IMG/VR virus record: IMGVR_UViG_3300027741_000022
Span: 62,001-126,000 of that record
Length of the DNA stretch: 64,000 nt
Origin: a virus
Reading direction: 5' to 3' (one strand)
The notes beneath the pieces were generated by a model, which was given only the letters and a program-made list of their open reading frames with translations, did not search any database and was not told the DNA's origin. Each line of letters starts with the position of its first letter. The first letter of the stretch is position 1. The position numbers were made by a program, and so were the translations under genes. Positions 17,859 to 25,783 of this stretch are shown piece by piece.

Positions 17859-18284
17859 ATGAAGGCTATGAATCTCGAAAGGATTATTGAGACAAGCTTT
17901 GCTCTTGCTGGCAAATATCCCTATAAAAATAGGTGCAAGCACTTTAGCTTTATTCTTGAAAGAAATAGATTAATTTCCATTGGAATAAACAGCCCTAAAA
18001 CTCATCCGCTAAACTTAAAGTTCAATTATGTCAACAAGCAAAAGCTTAAGATAAACGATATAGTTGGAACACATTCTGAATTGAGTGCTGTGATAAAACT
18101 TGGTAATGAAAATTGCAAAGGTCTAACTATCATCAATACAAGAGTCAATAGAAACAACGAAATAGATAATAGTTGTCCTTGTAATGGCTGTAAGGATATG
18201 ATTAAGAAGCTTGGTTTTAAGAAGTTAGTTTATACCACAAAACAACAAAAATTTGAAATCATAGATGTGGAAAAAATCTCCTGA
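17859..18284 (+). CDS. cytidine/deoxycytidylate deaminase-like protein
   Basis: The protein has the zinc-deaminase signature: HSELSAVIKLG (HxE) near the middle and CPCNGCKDMIKKLG (PCxxC) 45 residues later. This pattern belongs to the cytidine deaminase-like fold, which works on nucleotides, RNA or guanine derivatives. Start choice is uncertain: TTG 17832, ATG 17859 and ATG 17868 are in frame, and none has a strong ribosome site. A TATAAT-like box (17855) overlaps this region. Substrate is unknown. Confidence 0.72.
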   Translation: MKAMNLERIIETSFALAGKYPYKNRCKHFSFILERNRLISIGINSPKTHPLNLKFNYVNKQKLKINDIVGTHSELSAVIKLGNENCKGLTIINTRVNRNNEIDNSCPCNGCKDMIKKLGFKKLVYTTKQQKFEIIDVEKIS

Positions 18285-18480
18285 AGACAGTGGTTTCTAT
18301 TGGTATTGTTATAGTAAAGATAAAACCTTACATAAAGTTGTTTGTCAGTACGAACGTGTGTCTAAATCTGTTATCTTTCCGGGCGGTGGATATTCAGCCC
18401 CCTACACCCCTTTAGAGCATCTTAGCGATCTTGATGGTTTTTGGTTCGGTCCTATAGTGCCTCCTGATGATCCCGTATAA
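18265..18480 (+). CDS. small hypothetical protein
   Basis: This 71-residue, Trp/Tyr-rich protein starts inside the end of the deaminase-like gene. The SPEDSGFYWYCY opening and DGFWFGPIVPP end suggest a small beta domain. No family is recognised. Confidence 0.55.
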   Translation: MWKKSPEDSGFYWYCYSKDKTLHKVVCQYERVSKSVIFPGGGYSAPYTPLEHLSDLDGFWFGPIVPPDDPV

Positions 18481-18490
18481 AGGTTTTGAG

Positions 18491-19333
18491 ATGGATTTCA
18501 AAGATAGAATCGAAAAAATAAAAAGTATACTTCCTTTAAAGTTTTTTTACGAAAAAAGCTTTGATACAAATTCAAGAACTAAAATATTATCTGATTTGAA
18601 GTTGGATGGTCTCGATAAAGAATCATCTATTTTAAGATGCGGAGTTCTTTTAACTAGGGAGCAAGAACTTCACCTGTTCAGAAGATATAACTATATCAAA
18701 TATAGGATTTCCAAACTAACTGTCAATCTTGAAAAATTAAGAGATAGTGGATTAACTGAGATAGAAAAAAATATCAATAAGATGCACGAGACCAGAAATG
18801 TTATCATGAAGTGTAATATGCGTCTTATTGTTAAACCTTCTATCAAACATTTTGGCGTAGATACCTTTAATACAGAAGAGTTTTTCTCTAATGGTTATAT
18901 TCACATGATGAGAGCTATAGACTTTTTTGATCATACAAGAGGGTTTAAGTTTTCAACATACTTTGTTAATGTTTTGTATAGAAATTTTCAAAGAGATAGA
19001 GCTAAGCTTTTTGATAGCAGGTGTGATTTTCTTGAACATGATCCTCAAGACCAAAGAGATGTCAATTACCGAGAAATAAATCACAACTATAACAGACGGT
19101 TTATCAAAGATATGTTAGCCACTTTGGGCGAAAGCTTAAAGGGTTCAAGAAAAGATCCTGTTGTTAGAGCGGCTGTTATTGAAAAATATTTCGGCATAGA
19201 CAACGGCGAAGAAAAAACACTACATGAAGTTGGTCTTCAATTTGGTGTTTCAAGAGAGCGTATTCGACAATTGGTTGATGATACAATCAATGTTCTTAAA
19301 AAATCAAACATCTCTTACGATCCCCTTGATTGA
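18491..19333 (+). CDS. sigma-70 family RNA polymerase sigma factor
   Basis: ATG 18491 is chosen because AAAGG precedes it; ATG 18467 is an alternative. Region 2 is clear (FFSNGYIHMMRAIDFFDHTR, then KFSTYFVNVLYRNFQRDRAK). The C-terminus carries region 4 with a helix-turn-helix (LHEVGLQFGVSRERIRQLVD). At 280 residues it is a short group 3/phage-type sigma without region 1.1. It should redirect host RNA polymerase to phage promoters. The repeated 18-bp element is the obvious candidate target. No copy of that element lies just before this gene, which fits expression earlier than its targets. Confidence 0.9.
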   Translation: MDFKDRIEKIKSILPLKFFYEKSFDTNSRTKILSDLKLDGLDKESSILRCGVLLTREQELHLFRRYNYIKYRISKLTVNLEKLRDSGLTEIEKNINKMHETRNVIMKCNMRLIVKPSIKHFGVDTFNTEEFFSNGYIHMMRAIDFFDHTRGFKFSTYFVNVLYRNFQRDRAKLFDSRCDFLEHDPQDQRDVNYREINHNYNRRFIKDMLATLGESLKGSRKDPVVRAAVIEKYFGIDNGEEKTLHEVGLQFGVSRERIRQLVDDTINVLKKSNISYDPLD

Positions 19334-19341
19334 AGTGGTCT

Positions 19342-19449
19342 ATGCGTAGAAATTTAGAAGAATTTTTTCTTTATTTTTGGCAACTATCTGGTGTTGTCTT
19401 TATATTTTTAATGATTATGATCACAATAATCAGAATATTATCGATTTGA
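19342..19449 (+). CDS. single-pass membrane peptide (35 aa)
   Basis: The frame encodes a charged start MRRNLEEFF followed by one hydrophobic helix rich in Ile/Met/Phe. Short transmembrane peptides of this kind are frequent in phages. The ribosome site is weak. Confidence 0.4.
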   Translation: MRRNLEEFFLYFWQLSGVVFIFLMIMITIIRILSI

Positions 19450-19554
19450 CAACTTCTTCAAAGATTATACACTCAGCACTTCTTGCGGGGGGTCTGAGAA
19501 TCACTGGTGGAACGTGATTTAAATTTAGCTTATAGTTAGATTATGGAGAATCTA

Positions 19555-20181
19555 ATGATAGAAGAATATGTTGATGTTGATTGTGAAGAATCACCTATTG
19601 ATTTAAGTTTTTGGGAAGAGTCTTATGGATATGATCACTATGAAACTTATTTTAAGACCGTTAATCAAAAATTAAAATCTGACGCTAAATTTGCTTTTCA
19701 ATATGCACAAAAAAATGGTAGACTAACAAAAGAATATGAACGTGTTTTTCTAACTGATCCTGAACAAGCTTTTTTATATTCTTTTTGGGTTATTCGTTGT
19801 AAGCTTCCCGTAGGAATAGAAAAAGTTTTTATAAAGAGTGCAAAGTGGGCTTTTTCTTATGCAAAAAATGTTTACAAAGGAAGATTGCCAAAAAATTTAG
19901 AAAAGGCTTTTGAGAATGACCCAGAATCAGCTTACAACTATGCTATTTTTATAAATCAAAAGCTTGAAGAGAAAACTGAGAATGTTTTTTTAAGAGATAC
20001 AATTGAAGAGCGAGGCGATGTTCTTCATGAAGATTTTTTTTGGGCTTGTCTTTATGCTAAAAATGTATTAAAAGGCAGGTTCTCAGAAAAAACCCATAAA
20101 TCGCTTTTCTTGAGGTACAGTTTTGATGAAGGATGCTCTAAGAAGTTTCTTAAGGAATATTTTAATGAAAACAAAGCCTGA
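19555..20181 (+). CDS. helical-repeat protein (AYxYAxxVxKGRL family)
   Basis: The second ATG (19555) has GGAG at a good distance and is preferred over 19543. The 208-residue protein carries degenerate helical repeats such as KWAFSYAKNVYKGRLPKNLEKAF and ESAYNYA. Four other proteins in the window (25142, 26988, 50646, 55403) share this pattern, so it belongs to a local paralogous family. The repeat looks like an alpha-solenoid for protein contacts. Function is unknown. Confidence 0.7.
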   Translation: MIEEYVDVDCEESPIDLSFWEESYGYDHYETYFKTVNQKLKSDAKFAFQYAQKNGRLTKEYERVFLTDPEQAFLYSFWVIRCKLPVGIEKVFIKSAKWAFSYAKNVYKGRLPKNLEKAFENDPESAYNYAIFINQKLEEKTENVFLRDTIEERGDVLHEDFFWACLYAKNVLKGRFSEKTHKSLFLRYSFDEGCSKKFLKEYFNENKA

Positions 20182-20365
20182 GCCGACAAGAGTCAGAGTG
20201 ATAGATGAAATAAAAATTGGCGACTCTGTTCGCTTAAAATACGCCTCAGAAGAAGATATTAGGCTTACAGCTTATTATCTTTGGGAGCAAAATGGAAAAA
20301 TCGGAGATAGCAATCATTGGTGGGCTAAAGCAGAAGAGCATATCAGAGAAAAAATGAAGGCTTAG
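20165..20365 (+). CDS. DUF2934-like small protein
   Basis: This 66-residue protein starts inside the previous gene. The segment RLTAYYLWEQNGKIGDSNHWW resembles the DUF2934 family (small, helical, AYxLWExxG...W). It has no known function. Confidence 0.6.
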   Translation: MKTKPEPTRVRVIDEIKIGDSVRLKYASEEDIRLTAYYLWEQNGKIGDSNHWWAKAEEHIREKMKA

Positions 20366-20553
20366 CTCTTCTTTCGTTTCTTTTTCTTTCGTTTTTTCTT
20401 ACCAACTAGCTTTTCAACTTGCCAAGGTAAAGCTGTAGAATGACTATGAATAGATGCAGCGGGTATAGGTGGTTTTAAACCTAATGCTGCGTCCCAACGC
20501 AATCTTGTTGCTGGGCTTGATTCCTTAGCCAACCATTCTTTAAAGCTTATCAT
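20362..20553 (-). CDS. small basic phage protein (63 aa)
   Basis: The minus-strand ATG encodes ISFKEWLAKESSPATRLRWD, then HSHSTALPWQVEKL, and ends in a run of Lys/Arg. The FKEWL...SPATRLR...PPWQVE pattern recurs in small phage proteins in my recollection. The very basic tail suggests nucleic-acid binding. It converges on the DUF2934-like gene. Confidence 0.6.
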   Translation of the reverse strand: MISFKEWLAKESSPATRLRWDAALGLKPPIPAASIHSHSTALPWQVEKLVGKKKRKKKKRKKS

Positions 20554-20578
20554 AATAATATATATGCTTGCGTGACAA

Positions 20579-20596
20579 GTTTCTTCCTGGTACGCT
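20579..20596 (+). promoter_or_regulatory. 18-bp phage element, copy 4 (GTTTCTTCCTGGTACGCT)
   Basis: Variant copy between the minus-strand gene and the next + gene. A TGACA box sits directly upstream. Confidence 0.6.
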
Positions 20597-20621
20597 ACTT
20601 GGTTGCGACGAATAACAAACT

Positions 20622-20635
20622 GTTCGTGGTACGCT
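20622..20635 (+). promoter_or_regulatory. partial 18-bp element, copy 4b (GTTCGTGGTACGCT)
   Basis: A second, shortened copy keeps TGGTACGCT 39 nt after copy 4. The pair forms a tandem arrangement unlike the other loci. Confidence 0.4.
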
Positions 20636-20668
20636 GAGAAATCTGGCGTAAGCCGGATAGATAAGTTC

Positions 20669-20980
20669 ATGGAGTTTAAGTGCTTTTTAGAAATGGCAAG
20701 TTTCACTTTGCCACACCCCATTAAAATAGATGGTGAATATGTAACTGCTGTAGATATGCAGTTTGAAAAATATCCACGTACAATAAATGATTCTGGCAAG
20801 GTTATGAACCAAGGATCAAAGTTTATTGCAAAGATACCAGATAGCTCCGACTATATTGTTTATGATGGAGCCGGAAGTTCTAATTTTGTAAGTAAAAACG
20901 ATATAATTGGATATATCACAAGAGGTTTCAGTAAAATTGGCGTCGATTGGTGGAAAAAAGCCTTCTTTGTAAAAGATTGA
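20669..20980 (+). CDS. hypothetical protein
   Basis: This protein of about 103 residues follows the tandem element. ATG 20669 or 20693 may be the start; neither has a strong ribosome site. It has a beta-rich middle (IKIDGEYVTAVDMQF) and a Trp-containing end. No family is recognised. Confidence 0.6.
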   Translation: MEFKCFLEMASFTLPHPIKIDGEYVTAVDMQFEKYPRTINDSGKVMNQGSKFIAKIPDSSDYIVYDGAGSSNFVSKNDIIGYITRGFSKIGVDWWKKAFFVKD

Positions 20981-20987
20981 GTTAACT

Positions 20988-21203
20988 GTGAATTGTTCAA
21001 ATTGCGGCGAAGTTGTAAATTTTGAAAGAGCTGAATTTCTTCTTTCTACACACAGACAAATTACTTGTTTGATTTGTTCTAAAGAGCCAAGAAAGACTGG
21101 CTTGATGGACTATTCTCATAAAACCGCCCCACAACTTGTCCTTCTGCCAGAAGATCCAGAAGTAAAAAGAATCGCAATGAGGGCTTTTTGCAGAGCTAGG
21201 TAA
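20988..21203 (+). CDS. zinc-ribbon protein
   Basis: A GTG start gives MNCSNCGEVV, with a second CxxC in ITCLICSKEP, so four Cys form a zinc ribbon like TraR/DksA-type fingers. The C-terminal half (KTGLMDYSHKTAPQLVLLP ... MRAFCRAR) recurs in phage zinc-ribbon proteins. It is probably an RNA polymerase- or nucleic-acid-binding regulator, by inference. Confidence 0.65.
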   Translation: MNCSNCGEVVNFERAEFLLSTHRQITCLICSKEPRKTGLMDYSHKTAPQLVLLPEDPEVKRIAMRAFCRAR

Positions 21204-21479
21204 ATGAGCATAGATAATCAAATTTCAATTATCGCAAAAAAGAATAAAGATTTGGCAAACTGTATTGATAATCAATATGGTTGTTTGACGATGGAAAATA
21301 TTAAAGAGCTTGCCAAAGACTTTCCGACTCATATGCTTTTGGTAAGGTGTGGCAATGGAAGGTTCGTTACAGCCGCCGACAGTGTAGAGCATTTTTGTGA
21401 GGTTGTTGGAAAGAGCAATAAAGATTATGTTCGTGATGTATCCTTAGTTGTTGATGATTGGATTCCCAATAGGTTTTAA
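21204..21479 (+). CDS. hypothetical protein
   Basis: This 91-residue protein starts at the ATG directly after the zinc-ribbon stop. It is helical at the start with a beta-rich centre (MLLVRCGNGRFV). No family is recognised. Confidence 0.6.
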   Translation: MSIDNQISIIAKKNKDLANCIDNQYGCLTMENIKELAKDFPTHMLLVRCGNGRFVTAADSVEHFCEVVGKSNKDYVRDVSLVVDDWIPNRF

Positions 21480-21504
21480 TTTTTTAATATAGGAGATTAT
21501 AAAA

Positions 21505-21786
21505 ATGGGTTCTTTAACAGTTGTTAAGCCTGCAGGCAGTGTTGCACTTCCCGATAATGATCAGTGGTCAAATCGCTTTGAAATTAGAAGCGAAAGCAGC
21601 AATAGAGTGTATATTGTTGCTCAAAATAAGAAAACTGGTAATTGGGGTTGTAGCTGCCCTGGATATTTGAGTAAGAGAAAGTGCAAGCATCTTATTGATG
21701 GTTGTGGTCTTGACGAGCAGCAGATTCATGGTAACAAGAATGCTATTGAAAATCATTCTCCTTCAACTTACAAAAGGATTGGTTGA
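21505..21786 (+). CDS. SWIM-type zinc-finger protein
   Basis: The 93-residue protein contains WGCSCPGYLSKRKCKHL, a CxCx(n)CxH pattern of the SWIM zinc finger, which binds DNA or protein. The surrounding beta strands (FEIRSESSNRVYIV) fit small phage SWIM proteins. A GGAG site precedes the ATG. Confidence 0.7.
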   Translation: MGSLTVVKPAGSVALPDNDQWSNRFEIRSESSNRVYIVAQNKKTGNWGCSCPGYLSKRKCKHLIDGCGLDEQQIHGNKNAIENHSPSTYKRIG

Positions 21787-22151
21787 TGGGCGCCAGTTTT
21801 AACTACGTTATTGTTCCTAAGAAAATTCAGTCGAGAAAAGACTTGAAAAAGTTTTATGAAGACACCAAGCAGAAATTATTTGATGAATACGGCGAAGATT
21901 TTGAGGGATACAGTGGCGACATGGCGGTAGATAATGGAGAGCTTGAGATTAAAGAAGATCTTAAGCTTGATTTAACGCGACTTGGTCTTCCTAAATACAA
22001 AAAGGTTTTGACCAAGAATAGCTTTAGTGAAGATTATAGTGTTGTAGAAAAGATGATGGACTTGGTAACTGAACACGTTGAAAAATGGGGTCCAAGCATC
22101 GCAATTAGAGTTAATGATCAATGGGTTATTTGTGGCTCCTATAGTGATTGA
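21786..22151 (+). CDS. hypothetical protein
   Basis: The 121-residue protein starts by ATG overlapping the SWIM gene stop (TTGATG). It is charged, with an N-terminal strand (FNYVIVPKK). No family is recognised. Confidence 0.6.
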   Translation: MGASFNYVIVPKKIQSRKDLKKFYEDTKQKLFDEYGEDFEGYSGDMAVDNGELEIKEDLKLDLTRLGLPKYKKVLTKNSFSEDYSVVEKMMDLVTEHVEKWGPSIAIRVNDQWVICGSYSD

Positions 22152-22159
22152 GGAAACAA

Positions 22160-22585
22160 ATGCAAGTTGTAATCACAGACGGTGGAAGAAAAGAAGCTGG
22201 ATATAAAGCCCGTAATTCTGGTGATTGTGTCTGCAGGGCAATATCAATTGCCACTAAACAGGATTACCAAAAGGTCTACGACGATCTAAACGAAGTTGCA
22301 GAAAGAGAACGCCCAAGAGGAAAAAAGAAAAGAAGTAATTCCAACACAGGTGTTCATAAAGTTACCATTAAGAGGTATATGGAAAATTTAGGTTGGACTT
22401 GGGTGCCGACCATGAAAATCGGAACTGGTTGTAAAGTTCATTTAAAAAAGGAAGAATTGCCTTCAGGAAGGCTCGTAGTCAGTGTCAGCAAACACTTAGT
22501 TGCTGTTATCGATGGAGTTATTCACGATAACCACAACCCAGCCAGAAATGGCACTCGTTGTGTTTATGGATATTGGACCAAATGA
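22160..22585 (+). CDS. papain-like fold phage protein (tentative)
   Basis: ATG 22160 follows GAGGA. The protein has a SGDCVCRAISIAT segment near the N-terminus and a HLVAVIDGVIHDNHNP segment later, in the Cys...His order seen in small cysteine-peptidase-like folds. The pattern GVHK...LGWTWVPTMKIG recurs in phage homologues. Catalytic activity is not certain. Confidence 0.6.
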   Translation: MQVVITDGGRKEAGYKARNSGDCVCRAISIATKQDYQKVYDDLNEVAERERPRGKKKRSNSNTGVHKVTIKRYMENLGWTWVPTMKIGTGCKVHLKKEELPSGRLVVSVSKHLVAVIDGVIHDNHNPARNGTRCVYGYWTK

Positions 22586-23412
22586 AATTAGGCATCGTTG
22601 TTGGTACACACGGAACACCAGCTTTTATTCATTTACACCTTGAAATTTCCAAAAGATTATACCCAGAAAAGATTCTCATAGTAGATGATAATTCTTGTGA
22701 ATCAGATAAAATAAAGAATCTTTGCGAAGAATATAGTGTAGATTTCTTACCAGAAACTGGTTCGACAAAAGGTTTCTATGATAGTATCTATAAAGTTTGT
22801 ATAAACTGCAAGCAAGAAAAATTAACAATAAACGATATTTGCGAAAAATGTAATAAGCATTTTCTTGGTGACATTAGTTTAACTGCAAGCGGTCTTAGAT
22901 GGGCAAAAACCAATAATGTTGAATTATTGGTAAAATTCTCCAGAAGATTTATTCCTTTATATGATTGGCGTCAAGAGCTTGTTAGAATAGCTTTGACCAC
23001 TAATTATCCAGCATATACATCTTGGGACGAAGATAGCAAATTTGGCTTTAAAACTGAGGCTGTTGCTTTTACAGTTGATGATTGGATCAAATATGGTGCC
23101 GTTGACATAATGGAAAATTGCAAGCCCGCCTTGGCTGAATCTTTTATGTGGGCTAATTGCTTAAGATTATTTGAAATAAAAAAAATTAATGAGCAGAAGT
23201 TTTCATTTGATCAATTTAGACCAGTAGATCCATATTGGCACCTAATAAAGAACTATCAACTCGGATATGGACAGTGGTTTATAGCTGGTACTGCAAGATC
23301 TCAAAGATTAAGTTGGCGTTTATGGCATCACGTTAATTCACCAGCTGATTATCTATATCTGGCAAATAGTCTTGGAATTAATTATTATACAGAGAAAGAT
23401 TTCATAGTATGA
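22582..23412 (+). CDS. GT-A type glycosyltransferase-like protein with zinc insert
   Basis: ATG 22582 overlaps the previous stop (ATGA). The N-terminus (KLGIVVGTHGTPAFIHLHLE, then ILIVDDNS) matches the first strands of family 2-like glycosyltransferases. A CxxC...CxxC insert (CINCKQEK ... CEKCNK) near residue 80 should bind zinc. The usual later DxD is not obvious, so activity is uncertain. It is separate from the 4-10 kb sugar cluster. Confidence 0.6.
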   Translation: MKLGIVVGTHGTPAFIHLHLEISKRLYPEKILIVDDNSCESDKIKNLCEEYSVDFLPETGSTKGFYDSIYKVCINCKQEKLTINDICEKCNKHFLGDISLTASGLRWAKTNNVELLVKFSRRFIPLYDWRQELVRIALTTNYPAYTSWDEDSKFGFKTEAVAFTVDDWIKYGAVDIMENCKPALAESFMWANCLRLFEIKKINEQKFSFDQFRPVDPYWHLIKNYQLGYGQWFIAGTARSQRLSWRLWHHVNSPADYLYLANSLGINYYTEKDFIV

Positions 23413-23720
23413 AAAAAAAGCGTAATTTTGGCGATGTGTTTGCAAAATATAAAACATATGATGATAGTTGTGGCAGAGGTTGTGTAGATGAATGGAGTCA
23501 TTCATTTAATCAAAAATACTCTCAGCAAGAAGCAAAGAATATTGTAAAAGAAATCGATCCATATACTCTTATGGAATTGGATCGAGATTGCACTTTAGCG
23601 GATCTTAAGCTAAGATATAGAAAGCTTATGATGCAACACCATCCAGATCGCGGTGGTGATCCAATTAAATGCAAGATGATAATTGCAGCATACTCAATCT
23701 TAGAAATGAGACTATCTTGA
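23409..23720 (+). CDS. DnaJ-domain protein
   Basis: The C-terminal 60 residues form a J domain with the HPD motif (MMQHHPDRGGDP) and flanking helices. J domains stimulate Hsp70 ATPase. The 103-residue protein has no zinc or substrate domain, so it would recruit host DnaK to a phage target. It starts by overlap with the previous stop. Confidence 0.85.
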   Translation: MKKKRNFGDVFAKYKTYDDSCGRGCVDEWSHSFNQKYSQQEAKNIVKEIDPYTLMELDRDCTLADLKLRYRKLMMQHHPDRGGDPIKCKMIIAAYSILEMRLS

Positions 23721-24010
23721 AAGTTGAACATTTTGAATGTATTTGTTACAGCGATGAACACAGGCTTACATTCCAAATAGACGACGATATTAAGAATGGA
23801 TGGAAGCCAGAATTTTACACAAGTGTATTTCTAGCCGAACATAGCGATATTTTTAAAAGAATTTGGACTGCAATCAAATATATTTTTGGATATAAATGCA
23901 GATACGGTCATTGGGAAAATTTCATCATGAATGAAAAAGATATTGATAGGATGCTAACTGTCCTGCAAAACTACAAAAAAGTTCTAGAAGAGTCTAAAAA
24001 TGCTGGTTAA
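23717..24010 (+). CDS. hypothetical phage protein
   Basis: A TTG start overlaps the DnaJ stop (TTGA). The segment EFYTSVFLAEHSDIFKRIW then YIFGYKCRYGHW recurs in phage hypothetical proteins in my recollection. Function is unknown. Confidence 0.6.
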   Translation: MKVEHFECICYSDEHRLTFQIDDDIKNGWKPEFYTSVFLAEHSDIFKRIWTAIKYIFGYKCRYGHWENFIMNEKDIDRMLTVLQNYKKVLEESKNAG

Positions 24011-24110
24011 TAGTACAGAATATGCTTGCGCCTTACTATCGATGCTTTTTGCTGGATTTGCATTAGGTGCTGGTATTTCCTCCTTTTTTCTGGCAAATGA
24101 AAAAAAATAA
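24000..24110 (+). CDS. single-pass membrane peptide (36 aa)
   Basis: The ATG lies inside the end of the previous gene. The peptide has one hydrophobic helix rich in Ala/Gly/Phe. It is the last frame before an 18-bp element copy. Confidence 0.4.
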   Translation: MLVNSTEYACALLSMLFAGFALGAGISSFFLANEKK

Positions 24111-24116
24111 CTTGAT

Positions 24117-24134
24117 CTTTCTTCCTGGTACGCT
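24117..24134 (+). promoter_or_regulatory. 18-bp phage element, copy 5 (CTTTCTTCCTGGTACGCT)
   Basis: Variant copy 49 nt before the HTH gene at 24184. Confidence 0.6.
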
Positions 24135-24183
24135 AGGATTGTGTCGTGATTGGTTTCGTTCATCTTTTATAGGAGAGCATTAA

Positions 24184-24462
24184 ATGGCTCGTAAGAAGCA
24201 GGTTGGTCGGACGGTTGGCAAGAAGTCGGTTGATGTTAAGACGTTCGTTAGCACCGTTATGGCTGCAAGCAAGAAGGGGCTTTCGCAGACTTGGGTTGCA
24301 AGTGAGCTTAATATCACCCCGGCTGCTGTTAGCCTTCGTTGCAAGTACCTCCGTGACAACGGGGTTAAGGGCTTGCCCGAATTTCCGCGTGGCAATCCCA
24401 CTACCGGAGGTCGGATTGATGTTAAGGCTTTGAACGATCTTGTTCGTTCTTGCCGTTCTTGA
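24184..24462 (+). CDS. helix-turn-helix regulator, paralogue of 55161 gene
   Basis: The 92-residue protein has a helix-turn-helix segment (QTWVASELNITPAAVSLRCK) and ends with GLPEFPRG. A related protein lies at 55161-55403 (KTVAEELGITPGAVRSRIK ... IPEFPKK), so the two are paralogues. The gene is flanked by an 18-bp element and a terminator and is richer in C/G-ended codons than its neighbours, which suggests high expression. It is probably a DNA-binding regulator or structuring protein. Confidence 0.75.
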   Translation: MARKKQVGRTVGKKSVDVKTFVSTVMAASKKGLSQTWVASELNITPAAVSLRCKYLRDNGVKGLPEFPRGNPTTGGRIDVKALNDLVRSCRS

Positions 24463-24499
24463 TTCGATCTGGTAAAACAGATTGTGTTGTGAAGATCTT

Positions 24500-24535
24500 A
24501 AGCCGTTTGACTAATAATCAAGCGGCTTAATTTCT
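24500..24535 (+). terminator. intrinsic terminator
   Basis: AAGCCGTTTGA pairs with TCAAGCGGCTT (11 bp, one G-U) around a 7-nt loop, followed by AATTTCTTT. Confidence 0.65.
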
Positions 24536-24572
24536 TTATATTAATCAAACATCCCAAGAAAGGAGTCTTGTT

Positions 24573-24950
24573 ATGAATGGGTGGAATTCTGAAATAACCA
24601 CACTCAGATTCAATAAATTCTTATTGGATAATTGGAGGGGTAAAACCCCAGGCGAATTAGCCTCTATTTGGAATAAAGAGAATTCAAGATACAGAACAAA
24701 TTCTGTATGTGTTGTTCATTCTTTGAATAGACTTAAAATTAAAATACCTACTGATGAAATTCAAGGTATTAAAAGATTGAGAGAAAAAGAATCTGCCATC
24801 AAAAAGGGCAAAAGATACACAAGCTCTAAAGATTTATTTGAACAAATAAAAGCTGAAAGAATAAAGCTTATGATGGTCAGGGTTGAAAAGAATAGAGATT
24901 TATGGACAGGAATGGAAGCAGAAGAATCTGTTTATCACAATGAACAATAA
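24573..24950 (+). CDS. hypothetical protein, possible DNA-binding
   Basis: The 125-residue protein has a good AAGGAG site. The opening (TLRFNKFLLDNWRGKTPGEL then VVHSLNRLKIK) resembles an HTH like the GcrA/Myb-type start. The rest is basic and helical. Confidence 0.6.
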   Translation: MNGWNSEITTLRFNKFLLDNWRGKTPGELASIWNKENSRYRTNSVCVVHSLNRLKIKIPTDEIQGIKRLREKESAIKKGKRYTSSKDLFEQIKAERIKLMMVRVEKNRDLWTGMEAEESVYHNEQ

Positions 24951-25155
24951 AGCGTTGCTTCAATCGTTTGAAAAAACTGTTTATTATGTCGCGGAAGATA
25001 AAGATGGTCCGTACATAACAAAAAATGAAGAGCCAAGTAAAAATGATACTTTGCTCTTTACATCTGAAAATTTATTTGTTGCCGAGTGTTTTCTTTGCAA
25101 GTGTTGTGAAAATTGGTTTGATGGAGAAGAAGATAGTGATAATGATGATGAATGA
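24940..25155 (+). CDS. small acidic protein
   Basis: This 71-residue protein starts by overlap with the previous gene. It ends in a CKCC segment and a Glu/Asp run (GEEDSDNDDE). Confidence 0.55.
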   Translation: MNNKALLQSFEKTVYYVAEDKDGPYITKNEEPSKNDTLLFTSENLFVAECFLCKCCENWFDGEEDSDNDDE

Positions 25156-25783
25156 TTCAAACATCACTTTTGATATCAATAGCTTTAGCAGAGACAAAAT
25201 AAGTTTGTTGAAGTTCTTGTATTCACTTAAATACAAGGGTTTATTTAAAAGAACCAGAGAGCTAGATATTTTCTTTTCTCAACAGCCATCTTTGGCATAT
25301 AAGTACACTAGAAATATAATTGTTGAAAAAGAGTGGTCACCAGCCGGATTAAACCCTGGCAGATGGACATATATTAATGTTGACAAAAATAGACTTGATC
25401 CCGATCAAGAAAAAGTATTTTTAAAGAACATTAAGTTTGGAATAGCATATCTTGAAATAACTCAGCAAAAAAAGTTTAGAGACGAAAAATTACATAAAAA
25501 ATTTGAGAAAAAAGTTTATAAAGACTCTGGGGCTTCTTTTGATTACGCAACAAGAGTTTTATATGAAAGAATCCCCGAAGAAAAAGAAATTATTTTTCTT
25601 GACAATTATTATGTAATGTATCATTATGCCATGATTGTTATTAAAGGAAAGTTCCCGGACAAAATTCACAATCAAATTCATCTAAGAAGTTTTGAAAAAA
25701 ATGTTTGGAGATTTGATTGCTTGCAGGCTTACTTAAAGCAAGATTCGTCACTCCTAGATAAAAATTATAGTTATTACAGATAA
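25142..25783 (+). CDS. helical-repeat protein (AYxYAxxV family)
   Basis: Three consecutive in-frame ATGs occur at 25142-25150; the first is used here. Repeats are degenerate (SLAYKYTRNIIVEK, ASFDYATRVLYERIPEE, VMYHYAMIVIKGKFPDK). It belongs to the local repeat family seen at 19555, 26988, 50646 and 55403. Function is unknown. Confidence 0.65.
   Translation: MMMNDSNITFDINSFSRDKISLLKFLYSLKYKGLFKRTRELDIFFSQQPSLAYKYTRNIIVEKEWSPAGLNPGRWTYINVDKNRLDPDQEKVFLKNIKFGIAYLEITQQKKFRDEKLHKKFEKKVYKDSGASFDYATRVLYERIPEEKEIIFLDNYYVMYHYAMIVIKGKFPDKIHNQIHLRSFEKNVWRFDCLQAYLKQDSSLLDKNYSYYR

Noticed and set aside
19450-19554. Possible promoter or RNA in the 105-nt gap before the repeat protein
   Set aside because: A G-run and A/T-rich stretch are present, but no 18-bp element or convincing hairpin.
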